The notes under the pieces were generated by a model. The model was not told the origin of the DNA, did no database searches, and worked only from the letters and a program-made list of their open reading frames with translations. Of a stretch of 64,000 nt of DNA, positions 8,972 through 18,343 are shown piece after piece. Positions within the stretch are counted from its first letter, which is position 1. Every line of letters begins with the position of its first letter. This DNA is from Komagataeibacter medellinensis NBRC 3288 (lineage in GTDB: Bacteria; Pseudomonadota; Alphaproteobacteria; Acetobacterales; Acetobacteraceae), in assembly GCF_000182745.2 (NCBI RefSeq), contig NC_016027.1, positions 1,305,001 through 1,369,000 of the forward strand. Direction: 5' to 3'. The position numbers were made by a program, and so were the translations under genes.

Positions 8972-10648
8972 CTATGCGTCCTTCAGGTCAGGGGTCTCGA
9001 TTCCGTAGTCATAGCGGCGCACGGCGGCTCCCATGGCCGCCATGGCTGGGGGTGCATCCATGGGGGTAAAGCCGACTTCCACAAACACAACGCCTTCGTG
9101 CCGCGCGGCCTGCGCCAGTGCCGCGTCCAGTTCCGCCACGCTCCCCGCCCTGAGCGACAGGGGCGCTGCATCTGGCCCCAGGGCCATGGGCAGGCTGGCA
9201 TAATCCCAGTTGGCGATATCATTGTATGCGGCTTTTGGTCCCAGGATCATCCGCTCGATGGTATAGCCGCCATTATTGATCAGGAAGATCGTGATGTTGC
9301 ACCGGTGGCGCAGCAGGGTGGACAATTCCTGCGCGGTCATCTGGAATGACCCATCGCCAATAAAGAGCACATGCCGCCTATGCGGCGTAGCAAGGCAGGC
9401 TCCAAGGCTTGCCGGCAGGGAATAGCCGATGGCAGCCCATATGGGCTGCACCAGCAGGCTGCACCGCGCGGGCAGGCGCGCATGCAGCATGGCTGTCATG
9501 GATGACCCGTTATCGGCCACCACCACATCACCCGGCTGGAGGAAAGCCTCGGCTTTGGGCCAGAAAACCGCCTGTTCCCATGCCTGCGGGGCAGGTGGCG
9601 GGGCAGTCTTTACTGCTGGGGGCGGGAGGTCCGCGCGCTTATGCGGTTGCGCCGCCAGTTTATGCAGGACCGCATCAAGCAGGCTGGCCGCAGTTATGCC
9701 CTGAAAGTTTTCACCATCGCAGGTCAGGCTGAAAGGCTGGATATCAACCAGCGCACCGACACCGATCTGTTGCGAAAAATAGCCGGACGTGGAATCCACG
9801 AACCGCACGCCCAACCCGATCACGCAATCGGCCCCATGCACATAATCGGCCACATGTGGGGCGGAGGCAGCACCGCCATAAGCCCCAAGCCATTCCTGCC
9901 CCTCCTCCGGCATGATAGTACGCGCCGAGGACAGGACAGCGTAGGGAATGCCGTACTGCATGCACAACTGCTGCACCCGCTCCGCCAGGCCATACTGCCG
10001 CACCATAGCATCGACCAGCACCACGGCCTGGCGGGCCTGTCTGATGCGCTGCGCTATGCATGAAGCCGCACGGTCTACCAGTGCAGGGTCCGATAGCCCT
10101 GCTGCGACGGGGGATGATCCCACCTCTACATCGACATAGCAGATATCAGATGGGAACTGGATATAAACCGGGCGCCTGAACGCCTGCACCGCGTGCAGCA
10201 CGCGATCCGTCTCGGCTACGGCACTGGCGGGATGCAGGCGGGCCGTCGCCACCGTGAATTGCTGGTAGCAGGCCATGACGTTATCATAATTGCCGTCGGC
10301 CAGCGTATGATGCACCAGCGCGCGAGATTCGATGGCATGCCACGGCGGCATGCCGGAAATCACGACCAGCGGCACCCCTTCCGCGCATGCACCCGCCACG
10401 GCCGACAGCGCCGACAGGTCTCCGACCCCATACGTGACCAGTACGGCGCCGATACCGGTCAGCCGTGCATCACCATCGGCCGCATAGGCGGCGTTGAGTT
10501 CGTTACAGGTCCCGATAAACGTGATGCCGGGGGTCCGCTCGATCAGTGCCAGGAATTCCAGATTGTAGTCACCTGGCACGCCATAAATGCGCGAGACCCC
10601 ACTCAGCCGGAGCCGATCCAGCAACATACTCCCGATTGATCCGCGCAT
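8972..10648 (-). CDS. Thiamine-diphosphate 2-oxo acid decarboxylase (pyruvate decarboxylase type)
   Basis: The 558-residue enzyme belongs to the pyruvate/indolepyruvate decarboxylase family, which converts a 2-oxo acid to an aldehyde and CO2 in the cytoplasm. With the ATG at 10648 the catalytic set sits exactly at Zymomonas numbering: Asp27 (VPGDYN), Glu50 (CNELNAAYA) and His113-His114. The ThDP/Mg motif GDGS-N26-NN is at 431-459, and YTIE gives Glu465. The segment usually AETGDSWF in pyruvate decarboxylases reads ADNGSSMTA, and the conserved ADGYAR is ADGDAR, so this is a divergent paralogue and pyruvate is not assured. An upstream GTG would add 37 unlikely residues. Adjacent PPDK genes fit a pyruvate-node role. 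Confidence 0.8.
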   Translation of the reverse strand: MRGSIGSMLLDRLRLSGVSRIYGVPGDYNLEFLALIERTPGITFIGTCNELNAAYAADGDARLTGIGAVLVTYGVGDLSALSAVAGACAEGVPLVVISGMPPWHAIESRALVHHTLADGNYDNVMACYQQFTVATARLHPASAVAETDRVLHAVQAFRRPVYIQFPSDICYVDVEVGSSPVAAGLSDPALVDRAASCIAQRIRQARQAVVLVDAMVRQYGLAERVQQLCMQYGIPYAVLSSARTIMPEEGQEWLGAYGGAASAPHVADYVHGADCVIGLGVRFVDSTSGYFSQQIGVGALVDIQPFSLTCDGENFQGITAASLLDAVLHKLAAQPHKRADLPPPAVKTAPPPAPQAWEQAVFWPKAEAFLQPGDVVVADNGSSMTAMLHARLPARCSLLVQPIWAAIGYSLPASLGACLATPHRRHVLFIGDGSFQMTAQELSTLLRHRCNITIFLINNGGYTIERMILGPKAAYNDIANWDYASLPMALGPDAAPLSLRAGSVAELDAALAQAARHEGVVFVEVGFTPMDAPPAMAAMGAAVRRYDYGIETPDLKDA

Positions 10649-10827
10649 GGTCCCACGCCTTCCCTGTTCCCGTCCGGCCCTGATTGACCGTCCGGCTATC
10701 AAGATCACTGTTTGGCAAGGATGAAAAGCCCACGCAGTGTAGCGGCAGCCCCCACCCACACGCCCCTATCGGCATGAGGCAGGATGCAGACGGCACGAGA
10801 AGCGTGACGGGAAAAGCGGACGACGCG

Positions 10828-11682
10828 CTATTTCCCCGTCACGCCGTCATGCTCCAGCATGTCGATGATGGCAGCAGCCGTCTCCTCCACCGAGCGGTGA
10901 GTTACGTTGATGAGCGGCCATTTGAACCGGACGCATAACCGGCGCGCCCATTGCAGTTCTTCCTGCACATTCTGGGGGTCGATATACGGCCGAACGGATG
11001 TTTCCGACATGCCGGGGGTGGCGATGGAGCGTCCCGGCAGCATCATGCCAACCCGTGAGCGTCGGATTTCAAGCAGCGTATAGGGGTCGATCGTCAACCC
11101 CACCACCAGACCATGAAAATCCACCAGTCCCGGCGGCAGCGGCGCATGCGGCACCAGCGGAATATTGGCCGCCCTGATGCCCCGGTTGGCAAGGTAGAAG
11201 CATGTTGGTGTCTTGGATGTGCGCGACACGCCCACAAGGACCACGTCGGCCTTAGCAAGGTCCGTGGCCTTCTGCCCATCATCATGAGCGATGACGTACT
11301 GCATCGCATCAATGCGGCGACGATAGCTGTCATCCATCACGTACTGGCCGCCAGGATGGCGCTCGGCCACAATGCCGGTCTGCTCTTCAAGGAAATGGAT
11401 GGTGCTATCAAGAATGTTCTTGACCTGCACCCCGATGCGCGCGCACTCCACGCGCAGGATGGTCTGTAGGTCGGGTGAAGTGAGCGAGGAGAGCACCGGC
11501 CCCGGCTCATCGCGTATCCCCGCCAGCACGCGCCCGACCTGCACGCGGGTGCGCACAAGGTTCCAGTTGCGTGGCGAGAACTCGGCATCCTGAAACTGCG
11601 CGCTACAGGCGCGCATGACGGCTTCCAGCGCCTGCCCTGTCGCTTCGGAGACAAGGTGCAGGACAATTGGCTGATTGCTCAT
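10828..11682 (-). CDS. Pyruvate, phosphate dikinase regulatory protein (DUF299)
   Basis: This 284-residue cytoplasmic protein is a bifunctional serine/threonine kinase and pyrophosphorylase of the PPDK/PEP-synthase regulatory family. It switches the dikinase off by ADP-dependent phosphorylation of its active-site threonine and on by Pi-dependent dephosphorylation. Visible hallmarks are the start LHLVSEATGQALEAV, the P-loop-like GVSRTSKTPT and the block RAANIPLVP. It lies directly downstream of ppdK on the same strand with 72 bases between stop and start, the expected pairing. The ATG at 11682 (MSNQP) is preferred over an upstream in-frame codon at 11697. Confidence 0.92.
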   Translation of the reverse strand: MSNQPIVLHLVSEATGQALEAVMRACSAQFQDAEFSPRNWNLVRTRVQVGRVLAGIRDEPGPVLSSLTSPDLQTILRVECARIGVQVKNILDSTIHFLEEQTGIVAERHPGGQYVMDDSYRRRIDAMQYVIAHDDGQKATDLAKADVVLVGVSRTSKTPTCFYLANRGIRAANIPLVPHAPLPPGLVDFHGLVVGLTIDPYTLLEIRRSRVGMMLPGRSIATPGMSETSVRPYIDPQNVQEELQWARRLCVRFKWPLINVTHRSVEETAAAIIDMLEHDGVTGK

Positions 11683-11695
11683 GGTCCTGCCTGAC

Positions 11696-11730
11696 ATGGC
11701 GCCCCACCCACAGGCAGGGCGCCATTTTTT
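11696..11730. terminator. GC-rich hairpin between ppdK and its regulator gene
   Basis: ATGGCGCCC (11696-11704) and GGGCGCCAT (11717-11725) are exact complements, followed on the plus strand by six T residues. By sequence it is an intrinsic terminator for plus-strand transcripts, yet both flanking genes are leftward. In their message the hairpin comes after an A-run, just ahead of the regulator ribosome site, where it could lower expression of the second gene relative to ppdK. Confidence 0.6.
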
Positions 11731-11754
11731 ACGGTGTTATGGCCAAGGGCACAT

Positions 11755-14430
11755 TCAGGCCGGGCTTGCGGCCTTCCGGCGCGTGGCCAGCGCCGCCTGG
11801 GCGGCGGCAAGGCGGGCAACCGGTACGCGGAAGGGCGAGCACGAGACATAATCCAGCCCGACTTCATCAAAGAACGCGATGGAATCCGGGTCACCACCAT
11901 GTTCGCCGCAGATGCCCAGCTTCAGGTCCGGGGCGGTCTGTCGGCCACGTTCCACACCAAGGCGCACAAGCGCGCCCACGCCATCACGGTCGATGGATAC
12001 GAACGGGTCGCGCGGCAGCAGGCCATGGTCAACGTAGTAAGGCAGGAAAGAGCCTGCATCATCACGTGACAGGCCAAAGGCCGTCTGGGTCAGGTCGTTG
12101 GTGCCAAACGAGAAGAAATCGGCATATTCGGCGATCTGGTCCGCCTGCAGGGCAGCACGAGGCAGTTCGATCATGGTGCCGATGGAGTAGTTGAGGTTGG
12201 TTCCCTCTTCCTTCAACACGCGCGCGATCTCGTCCTCGGCCGCGCGGCGGGTGGTGGCCAGTTCAGCCTTTGTCGCCACCAGCGGGATCATGATCTCGGG
12301 GTGGATGGGCTTACCCAGTTCTTTTTCAACCATCACCGCCGCCTGAATCAGCGCACGCACCTGCATGGCATAGATTTCCGGGCTGGTCAGACCAAGGCGG
12401 CAGCCACGGTGGCCCAGCATCGGGTTGGTTTCGGCCAGTGCCGCACAGCGGGTACGCACGTCATCCACACTCTTGCCCAGCGCCTGCGCCACTTCGGCCA
12501 TTTCGGCTTCGGCATGCGGCAGGAACTCATGCAGCGGCGGGTCGAGCAGGCGCACCGTGACCGGCAGGCCGGCCATGATGCGGAACAGGCTGGCAAAATC
12601 CTCGCGCTGGAACGGCAGCAGGGCGGCAATGGCCTTCTGGCGCACACTTTCCTCATCGGCGATGATCATCTGGCGGACAAAGCCGATGCGGTCGGGGCCA
12701 AAGAACATGTGCTCGGTCCGCGCAAGACCGATCCCTTCCGCACCAAAACGGCGTGCGGTCCGCGCATCTTCGGGTGTTTCGGCATTGGCGCGCACGCCCA
12801 GGCGGCGCACCGCATCCGCCCAGCCCATGAGCGTGTTGAAATCATCCGATAGCACGGGTTCGATGGTGGGCACGCGCCCCAGATAGACCGCGCCCGTCCC
12901 GCCATCGAGCGTGATCCACTCGCCTTCCTTTACGGTATGGGAGCCAACATTCAGGGAGCCCGCCGCATAATCGACATGGATGCTGCCGGCACCGGCCACA
13001 CACACACGCCCCATGCCACGCGCCACCACGGCGGCGTGCGAGGTCATGCCGCCACGGGTGGTCAGCACGCCACGGGCGGCGTGCATGCCGTGAACGTCTT
13101 CCGGCGAGGTCTCGATACGGACGAGGATCACGTCCTCCCCCTTCGCCGCACGGGCTTCACACTCTTCCGCAGTGAACACGACCGCACCCGCTGCCGCACC
13201 GGGAGAGGCCGGGAGGCCACGGGTCAGCTGCACGCGCTCGGCCTTGGGATCGAGTGTGGGGTGCAGCAGTTGGTCAAGCGATGCGGCGGGCACGCGCTGG
13301 ATGGCCTCTTCCTGCGTGATCAGCCCTTCGCGTGCCATGTCGATGGCAATCTTGAGTGCTGCGGCCGCTGTGCGTTTGCCGTTGCGGGTCTGGAGAATGT
13401 ACAGGACGTTGCGCTGGACGGTGAATTCGATGTCCTGCATGTCCTTGTAATGGGTTTCCAGAAGGGAGCGCACGCGCAGCAGTTCGCCGTAAGCCTGCGG
13501 CAGAGCGGTTTCCATCGGGTGCTGGCCAGCTTCGGCACGTGCACAGGCCATGGGCTGCGGCGTGCGGATACCCGCCACCACATCCTCGCCCTGTGCATTG
13601 ATCAGGTACTCACCATAGAAAATGTTCTCACCCGTCGAGGGATCACGGGTGAAGCACACGCCGGTCGCGCAGTCATCGCCCATATTGCCGAACACCATGG
13701 ATTGCACGTTGACTGCCGTCCCCCACGAAGCCGGGATCTCGTGCAGCTTGCGGTAGGTGTTGGCGCGCGGGTTCATCCACGATCCGAATACGGCGCCAAT
13801 CGCACCCCACAACTGGTCCTGCGGGTTGGTGGGGAATTCGGCGCCGGTATGAGTGGTGATGATGTGGTGATAATCCACCACGATGGCGCGCCACTGGCCA
13901 GCCGTAATGGCGGTATCATCTTCCACGCTGTTGGCGCGCTTGAACTGCTCCAGCACGTCCTCGAAATGGTGATGGGGCACACCCATCACGACCGAACCGT
14001 ACATCTGGATGAACCGGCGGTAGCTGTCCCATGCGAAGCGGGCATCACCCGATGAACGGGCCAGACCTTCGACCGTCTGGTCATTGAGGCCGAGGTTGAG
14101 CACCGTATCCATCATGCCCGGCATGGACACGCGCGCACCCGAGCGCACCGAGACCAGAAGCGGGGCTTCAGGGTCACCAAAGCGCAGACCCATGGACTGC
14201 TCGATACGCTGCAGAGCGGCATCCACCTGCGCCTTCAGTGCATCAGGATATTTCCGGCCGTTTTCATAGAAGGCCGAACAGACTTCCGTCGTAATGGTAA
14301 AGCCCGGCGGAACAGGCAGGCCGTTCGCCGCCATTTCCGCCAGATTGGCGCCTTTGCCCCCCAGGAGGTTGCGCATATCCGCGCGCCCTTCGTTGAGGCC
14401 ACTTCCGAAGCTGTAAACCCATTTGGTCAT
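11755..14430 (-). CDS. ppdK: Pyruvate, phosphate dikinase
   Basis: The 891-residue enzyme interconverts pyruvate + ATP + Pi and PEP + AMP + PPi, here probably giving PEP for gluconeogenesis when growing on ethanol, lactate or acetate. Order of domains: ATP-grasp region with GGKGANLAEMA at 24-34, the central phosphohistidine domain with GGMTSHAAVVARG (catalytic His near residue 465, preceded two residues earlier by the regulatory Thr), and the C-terminal PEP/pyruvate barrel with GICGEHGGDP (catalytic Cys near 841). Length is normal for bacterial PPDK. The regulatory protein gene follows on the same strand. The ATG at 14430 (MTKWVYSFG) is the standard family start with AGGAACG upstream. Confidence 0.96.
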   Translation of the reverse strand: MTKWVYSFGSGLNEGRADMRNLLGGKGANLAEMAANGLPVPPGFTITTEVCSAFYENGRKYPDALKAQVDAALQRIEQSMGLRFGDPEAPLLVSVRSGARVSMPGMMDTVLNLGLNDQTVEGLARSSGDARFAWDSYRRFIQMYGSVVMGVPHHHFEDVLEQFKRANSVEDDTAITAGQWRAIVVDYHHIITTHTGAEFPTNPQDQLWGAIGAVFGSWMNPRANTYRKLHEIPASWGTAVNVQSMVFGNMGDDCATGVCFTRDPSTGENIFYGEYLINAQGEDVVAGIRTPQPMACARAEAGQHPMETALPQAYGELLRVRSLLETHYKDMQDIEFTVQRNVLYILQTRNGKRTAAAALKIAIDMAREGLITQEEAIQRVPAASLDQLLHPTLDPKAERVQLTRGLPASPGAAAGAVVFTAEECEARAAKGEDVILVRIETSPEDVHGMHAARGVLTTRGGMTSHAAVVARGMGRVCVAGAGSIHVDYAAGSLNVGSHTVKEGEWITLDGGTGAVYLGRVPTIEPVLSDDFNTLMGWADAVRRLGVRANAETPEDARTARRFGAEGIGLARTEHMFFGPDRIGFVRQMIIADEESVRQKAIAALLPFQREDFASLFRIMAGLPVTVRLLDPPLHEFLPHAEAEMAEVAQALGKSVDDVRTRCAALAETNPMLGHRGCRLGLTSPEIYAMQVRALIQAAVMVEKELGKPIHPEIMIPLVATKAELATTRRAAEDEIARVLKEEGTNLNYSIGTMIELPRAALQADQIAEYADFFSFGTNDLTQTAFGLSRDDAGSFLPYYVDHGLLPRDPFVSIDRDGVGALVRLGVERGRQTAPDLKLGICGEHGGDPDSIAFFDEVGLDYVSCSPFRVPVARLAAAQAALATRRKAASPA

Positions 14431-14976
14431 GTCTGTTCGTTCCTACACGCGTCCGTCTGTCAGAAATCACGCCTGGTCCGGAACAGGGTAAAAACAGGCG
14501 ACCGCGCTATTAGTATTGTTTGTTGTTGGCAGGTCCGGGACAAGAAATTAACCGCCAGACCCCCACAGGGGCAATCACTATTTTTGACGGCACAAAATGG
14601 GCGCATCACCTTACATGGTCCGGACAGAAGAGACTCCCCAACATGACCATCTAAAATAAATTACTTATATAACAATGTGTTATAATAATTTTTGGCTTTG
14701 ATCTTTTGGTTGCCAATAGGAAATACCCCTATCATATTATTTTTTATAATTTTAGTTATTTATAATATGAATTAATTTATGGCCCCTCAAAATGCATATT
14801 TTTTTAATATTTTCTTGTGCATTGCAGCAAATTTGTTGCGCACTGCACAATAATAAAATTTCTATTACAAAATCTCTCTCGAAAATACTTTCCTATCCAT
14901 TTAATTATGTTGACACTCGGCCAGTGTTTAATAAAAAATCCTTCCCGGCCATAAAAAAACAAGAAGTACGGTCATA
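14431..14976. other. AT-rich divergent promoter region
   Basis: This 546-base spacer separates leftward ppdK from the rightward symporter pair. It is much richer in A/T than its neighbours. A 17-base palindrome, TATAACA-ATG-TGTTATA at 14668-14684, could be a regulator site. A 61-codon frame at 14792-14977 has no ribosome site and a composition unlike coding DNA, so I do not call it. Confidence 0.5.
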
Positions 14977-15153
14977 ATGAAAAAAGCGCTGCTCCTCCTC
15001 CTGCCGTTCGCAGGGCTCCTGTGGGTGCCACTGTATAACCGGCATGACCCGACCCTGTTCGGATTTCCATTCTTCTACTGGTATCAGCTTGCCTGGGTGC
15101 CCGTAACCTCAGTCCTTATATGGATGGCTTGGAAGTCGGACCGTCAGTCATGA
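14977..15153 (+). CDS. DUF3311 small membrane protein, symporter partner
   Basis: A 58-residue protein with a lysine-led first helix (LLLLLPFAGLLWVP), the family pattern PLYNRHDPTLFGFPFFYWYQLAW, and a second helix ending in a charged tail. This matches DUF3311 proteins that accompany sodium:solute symporters of the YhjB/MctP type. Its TGA overlaps the ATG of the symporter (ATGA), so translation is coupled. It probably assists assembly or function of the symporter in the inner membrane; the biochemical role of the family is not established. Confidence 0.85.
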   Translation: MKKALLLLLPFAGLLWVPLYNRHDPTLFGFPFFYWYQLAWVPVTSVLIWMAWKSDRQS

Positions 15154-16664
15154 ATGCATCAATTCTTCCCGACAACGCCGCCATTGGCGTGTTCGTACTC
15201 TGCTTTGTTGCCACCATCGTACTGGGCAGTACCGTCCGGCTGTGGCGGCCACTGCTGAACCGGCGCAAGACCACTGCCAGCCACACGGCAGGCGAGGAAT
15301 GGGGGTTGGGTGGCCGTGAATTCGGTGCCTGGGTCACATGGTTCCTGGTGGGGGGGGATTTCTATACCGCCTACACCGTCATCGCCGTGCCCGCACTTGT
15401 CTATTCCACCGGCGGGTTTGGCTTTTTCGCCCTGCCCTATACCATCATCGTCTATCCGTTCATCTTTGCGGTCATGCCGCGCCTGTGGACCATCGCGCGT
15501 GATGGCGGACATGCCACGGCGGCCGATATCGTACGCGCACGCTTTGGCAGCCGGACACTGGAACTTGCGGTGGCGCTAAGCGGACTGATCGCCGTGCTGC
15601 CCTATATCGCGCTACAGCTTATCGGCATCCGCACCGTGATCGAGGCACTGGGCTTTACCGGCATGCTGCCGCTACTGATCGCCTTCGTCTCCCTTGCGGC
15701 CTATACTTGGCTAGGGGGGTTGCACGCCCCGGCGCTGACCGCCTTCATCAAGGATGTGATGATTTATATCGCGGTACTGGCAGCGGTCATCATCGTGCCG
15801 ATCCATCTGGGTGGGTATGGCGCCATGTTCCACACTGCCACCCAACACCTGCCCCCCGTGCCGGACGGACGGATCGTGTCACAGGGGCAGACGGTGCCCT
15901 ATGCAACGCTGGCCCTGTCATCCGCCTTCGCCGCCTTCCTCTACCCGCATACCCTTACGGGCATCCTTGCTGCCAAATCAGCCGATACGATCCGGCAGAA
16001 CGCGGTGTTCCTGCCGATCTATACCATTGTGCTGGGACTGATCGCGCTGCTGGGGCTGATGGCGCATGCGGCCGGCATCGTGACCACATCGTCCTCGCAG
16101 GTGGTACCACAACTTTTTCTGGCCATCTTCCCGTCATGGTTTGCCGGCTTCTGCTTTGCTGCAATTGCGGTAGGTGCGCTGGTCCCTGCTTCGGTCATGG
16201 CCATTGGTGCGGCCAATCTGATCATGCACAACATCCTGCCCAGACACAGCGAATCCGTGACCGGCTCCAGACTGGCAGGCTTCGGGGTCAAGATTGGCGC
16301 ACTGATCTGCGTGGTGTTCCTCAACGCCAAGTTTGCCATCGACCTGCAACTGCTCGGCGGCGTCATCATCCTACAGACCTTCCCCGCGCTGATCATGGGG
16401 CTACTGCCGCTCCGCCTGCCCGCGCCCGCCCTGATCGGGGGGTGGATCGTCGGTTCGCTTACCGGACTGGGCCTGTGCTGGATGGATGGACTCAAACCGG
16501 TGCATCCCATCGCATTTGCCGGTTTTTCCGCCTCGGTTTCCACCGGGTTGCTGGGACTGGTCATCAATATTGCCGTAACCCTGGCACTGGGCTCGGTCAT
16601 CCGGCTGGCGCTTGGTGCCTCCCCTTCCACCCTGCGGACCGGCCCGACGGGCGTGCAGCGATAG
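15150..16664 (+). CDS. Sodium:solute symporter, MctP-like monocarboxylate permease
   Basis: The 504-residue inner-membrane protein belongs to the SSS family and has about thirteen hydrophobic segments. The early block GGREFGAWVTWFLVGGDFYTAYT, then GHATAADIVRARFGSR and AYTWLGGLHAPALTAF, resemble rhizobial MctP, which carries pyruvate, lactate, acetate and alanine. The start ATG at 15150 overlaps the stop of the DUF3311 gene. Nearby genes of pyruvate and acetate metabolism make a C2/C3 acid substrate plausible. An upstream in-frame ATG at 15120 lies inside the partner gene and is less likely. Confidence 0.85.
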   Translation: MNASILPDNAAIGVFVLCFVATIVLGSTVRLWRPLLNRRKTTASHTAGEEWGLGGREFGAWVTWFLVGGDFYTAYTVIAVPALVYSTGGFGFFALPYTIIVYPFIFAVMPRLWTIARDGGHATAADIVRARFGSRTLELAVALSGLIAVLPYIALQLIGIRTVIEALGFTGMLPLLIAFVSLAAYTWLGGLHAPALTAFIKDVMIYIAVLAAVIIVPIHLGGYGAMFHTATQHLPPVPDGRIVSQGQTVPYATLALSSAFAAFLYPHTLTGILAAKSADTIRQNAVFLPIYTIVLGLIALLGLMAHAAGIVTTSSSQVVPQLFLAIFPSWFAGFCFAAIAVGALVPASVMAIGAANLIMHNILPRHSESVTGSRLAGFGVKIGALICVVFLNAKFAIDLQLLGGVIILQTFPALIMGLLPLRLPAPALIGGWIVGSLTGLGLCWMDGLKPVHPIAFAGFSASVSTGLLGLVINIAVTLALGSVIRLALGASPSTLRTGPTGVQR

Positions 16665-16828
16665 GATATGGCTCCCTGCATGCGCCCACATCAGGGCAGC
16701 GTGCAGGGATATGCCATGGTCGTCATATCGGTGACCAAACCCCTGCCAACGAAGGCACAACGACGGGCAGCACCAGCCAGAAGGGCCGCTGCCCTGAACC
16801 ATTCCTGATATCGATTTCCATGCAGGTA

Positions 16829-16848
16829 GGCCCCTTTTGGGGCCTTTT
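16829..16848 (+). terminator. Rho-independent terminator after the symporter gene
   Basis: GGCCCC and GGGGCC pair around a TTTT loop and are followed by TTTT. It lies between the rightward symporter gene and the leftward bfd gene. Confidence 0.7.
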
Positions 16849-16866
16849 GCCGTTTCAGACCGTGGA

Positions 16867-17091
16867 TCAGACTGCGGCGCCCATCGCGGCCGCGCCATGT
16901 GCGGCTTCCGGCACGACCATCCGGCCCTGATGGATCATCTGCCGCAGCAGGCAGACCACACCGGTCACGCAGTTGCCGCACTGGGCCCGGCATCCTTTGG
17001 ATTCATAGACTTCTTTAGGTCTTACGGCGCCATTTTTTACGGCCGTTTCCACATCCGTGTCGGTCAGCATATTGCAGGAGCAGACAAACAT
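16867..17091 (-). CDS. bfd: Bacterioferritin-associated ferredoxin
   Basis: A 74-residue [2Fe-2S] protein that reduces ferric iron stored in bacterioferritin and so releases it. The BFD-like domain is intact: MFVCSCNMLTD at the start gives the first two Cys ligands (C-x-C), and CRAQCGNCV supplies the later C-x-x-C pair. A short Ala/Gly tail follows. The ATG at 17091 gives the standard family start with GGATGG upstream; a longer frame to 17148 adds residues not seen in the family. A bacterioferritin gene is not adjacent. Paired half-sites upstream suggest iron regulation. Confidence 0.9.
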   Translation of the reverse strand: MFVCSCNMLTDTDVETAVKNGAVRPKEVYESKGCRAQCGNCVTGVVCLLRQMIHQGRMVVPEAAHGAAAMGAAV

Positions 17092-17633
17092 CCATCCATT
17101 CCATCCGTAGTGTGGCGTTACATAATCACAAATGAGAACAAGTCGCAATACAATTAATACTCATTCTTGTTTTTAATCCTGTCCTGCATGCCACTCCCGG
17201 CCCACTTGATGGATATAGGTATTTTTATAATCATTACGTTCGATAATTCCTTATAAAATTCTTCATGAACCAGGAAATAATTTTCCCGTCCGAAATACGA
17301 CCTATGCTGGCCATAGAGGCATCCGGCGCAGCACCATGCACACTGGTGTTATCCGTTCCGGCCCGTACGGAAGAACCGTCACCCACCATGCTCACTGTCC
17401 AATCTGCTCCTGGCCAGTCATGTCATCGGGAAGCACAGTCTTAAATGGATACAATGTGGTCGATATCGTGCTGCACGACATCGTAACCTCTGATACAGGC
17501 CGCATGTCGGTCAGGCAGAGTGCCCGACACACGCGCTTGCCGCCTGCCCGCCCTTGCGCATGGGCGTCGGACAGGTCGGGAATAGTATCCCTTTCCACTG
17601 GAAACACGGTGCAAACGTTATATATCTTGTACC
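17092..17633. other. Intergenic region upstream of bfd and nsrR
   Basis: About 540 bases between divergent bfd and nsrR. No open frame in it has a credible ribosome site and family match. It is AT-rich from 17130 to 17290. The proximal nsrR promoter probably lies in the ATATATCTTG region just before 17634. Confidence 0.45.
17131..17172. promoter_or_regulatory. Possible iron-responsive operator of bfd
   Basis: AATGAGAACAAG at 17131-17142 and its inverted counterpart CTCATTCTTG near 17160-17169 lie 40-80 bases upstream of bfd. Both contain the AATGAGAA-type half-site common to Fur-family boxes. The spacing is looser than in a canonical 19-base Fur box, so this is suggestive only. Confidence 0.3.
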
Positions 17634-18080
17634 ATGCGCCTGACCCTGCATACCGATTATGCCCTGCGGACACTGATCTATCTGGGGATTCATACCGACC
17701 ACCTCACCTTCATCCGCGAGGTTGTGGGCGTTTATGGCATTTCTGAAAACCATCTGGTCAAGATTATCCACCGCCTGGGCCAGGCTGGTTTTTTCAAGAC
17801 GGTCCGGGGTCGCAATGGCGGCCTGCGGTTGGGCCAGCCTGCCGCCTCCATCCTGATTGACGATGTGGTGTGCCATACGGAAGAAGATATGGCGCCGGTC
17901 GGTTGCATGCAGCACGCAAGGATCGATGCAAAGTCCTGCATTTTGGCCGATTGTTGTAGTCTGCGTGGCGTGCTGGGAAAGGCGCTGGACCCCTTCATCG
18001 CGGTGCTGGATCATTATACACTGGCCGATGTCATAACCGATAACGAACGCCTGCGCCTGCGATTGCCCACCATGATGTGA
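17634..18080 (+). CDS. nsrR: Rrf2-family nitric-oxide-sensing repressor NsrR
   Basis: The 148-residue regulator has the Rrf2 winged helix at the N-terminus (MRLTLHTDYALRTLIYLG, recognition region ENHLVKIIHRLGQAGF, wing TVRGRNGGLRLG). It carries three conserved cysteines in the order PVGC, KSC and DCC, the arrangement that binds an [Fe-S] cluster and senses nitric oxide. This set is diagnostic of NsrR rather than IscR. It normally represses hmp and other NO-detoxification genes; in this window the only hmp sequence is the broken copy at 26.2 kb. ATG at 17634 gives the usual start. Confidence 0.88.
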   Translation: MRLTLHTDYALRTLIYLGIHTDHLTFIREVVGVYGISENHLVKIIHRLGQAGFFKTVRGRNGGLRLGQPAASILIDDVVCHTEEDMAPVGCMQHARIDAKSCILADCCSLRGVLGKALDPFIAVLDHYTLADVITDNERLRLRLPTMM

Positions 18081-18343
18081 GCACAACCGGAAAAAACCTG
18101 ACCATTGCGTCAAGAAAAAATCCGTGCCCAGATCGGTCCGCAAGGTAAATTTCCCTTCATGGTGCGACCATGGCGGGCATGCTGCAACTGCGGAAAGTGC
18201 AGATCCTGCAAGGCTTTGTACAGTCAGTCGCCCGCAACTGGCCGCAATCTATGGTCAGCAGGAATAAAACGGCACATGAAACGATTCTTGCACGCGTGTC
18301 CGTGGAATATATAGTCAACAAAACTCTGAGGAACATACTGCTT

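Noticed and set aside
14792-14977. 61-codon frame in the AT-rich region before the DUF3311 gene
   Set aside because: No ribosome site, low-complexity composition and overlap with the promoter region of the symporter pair.
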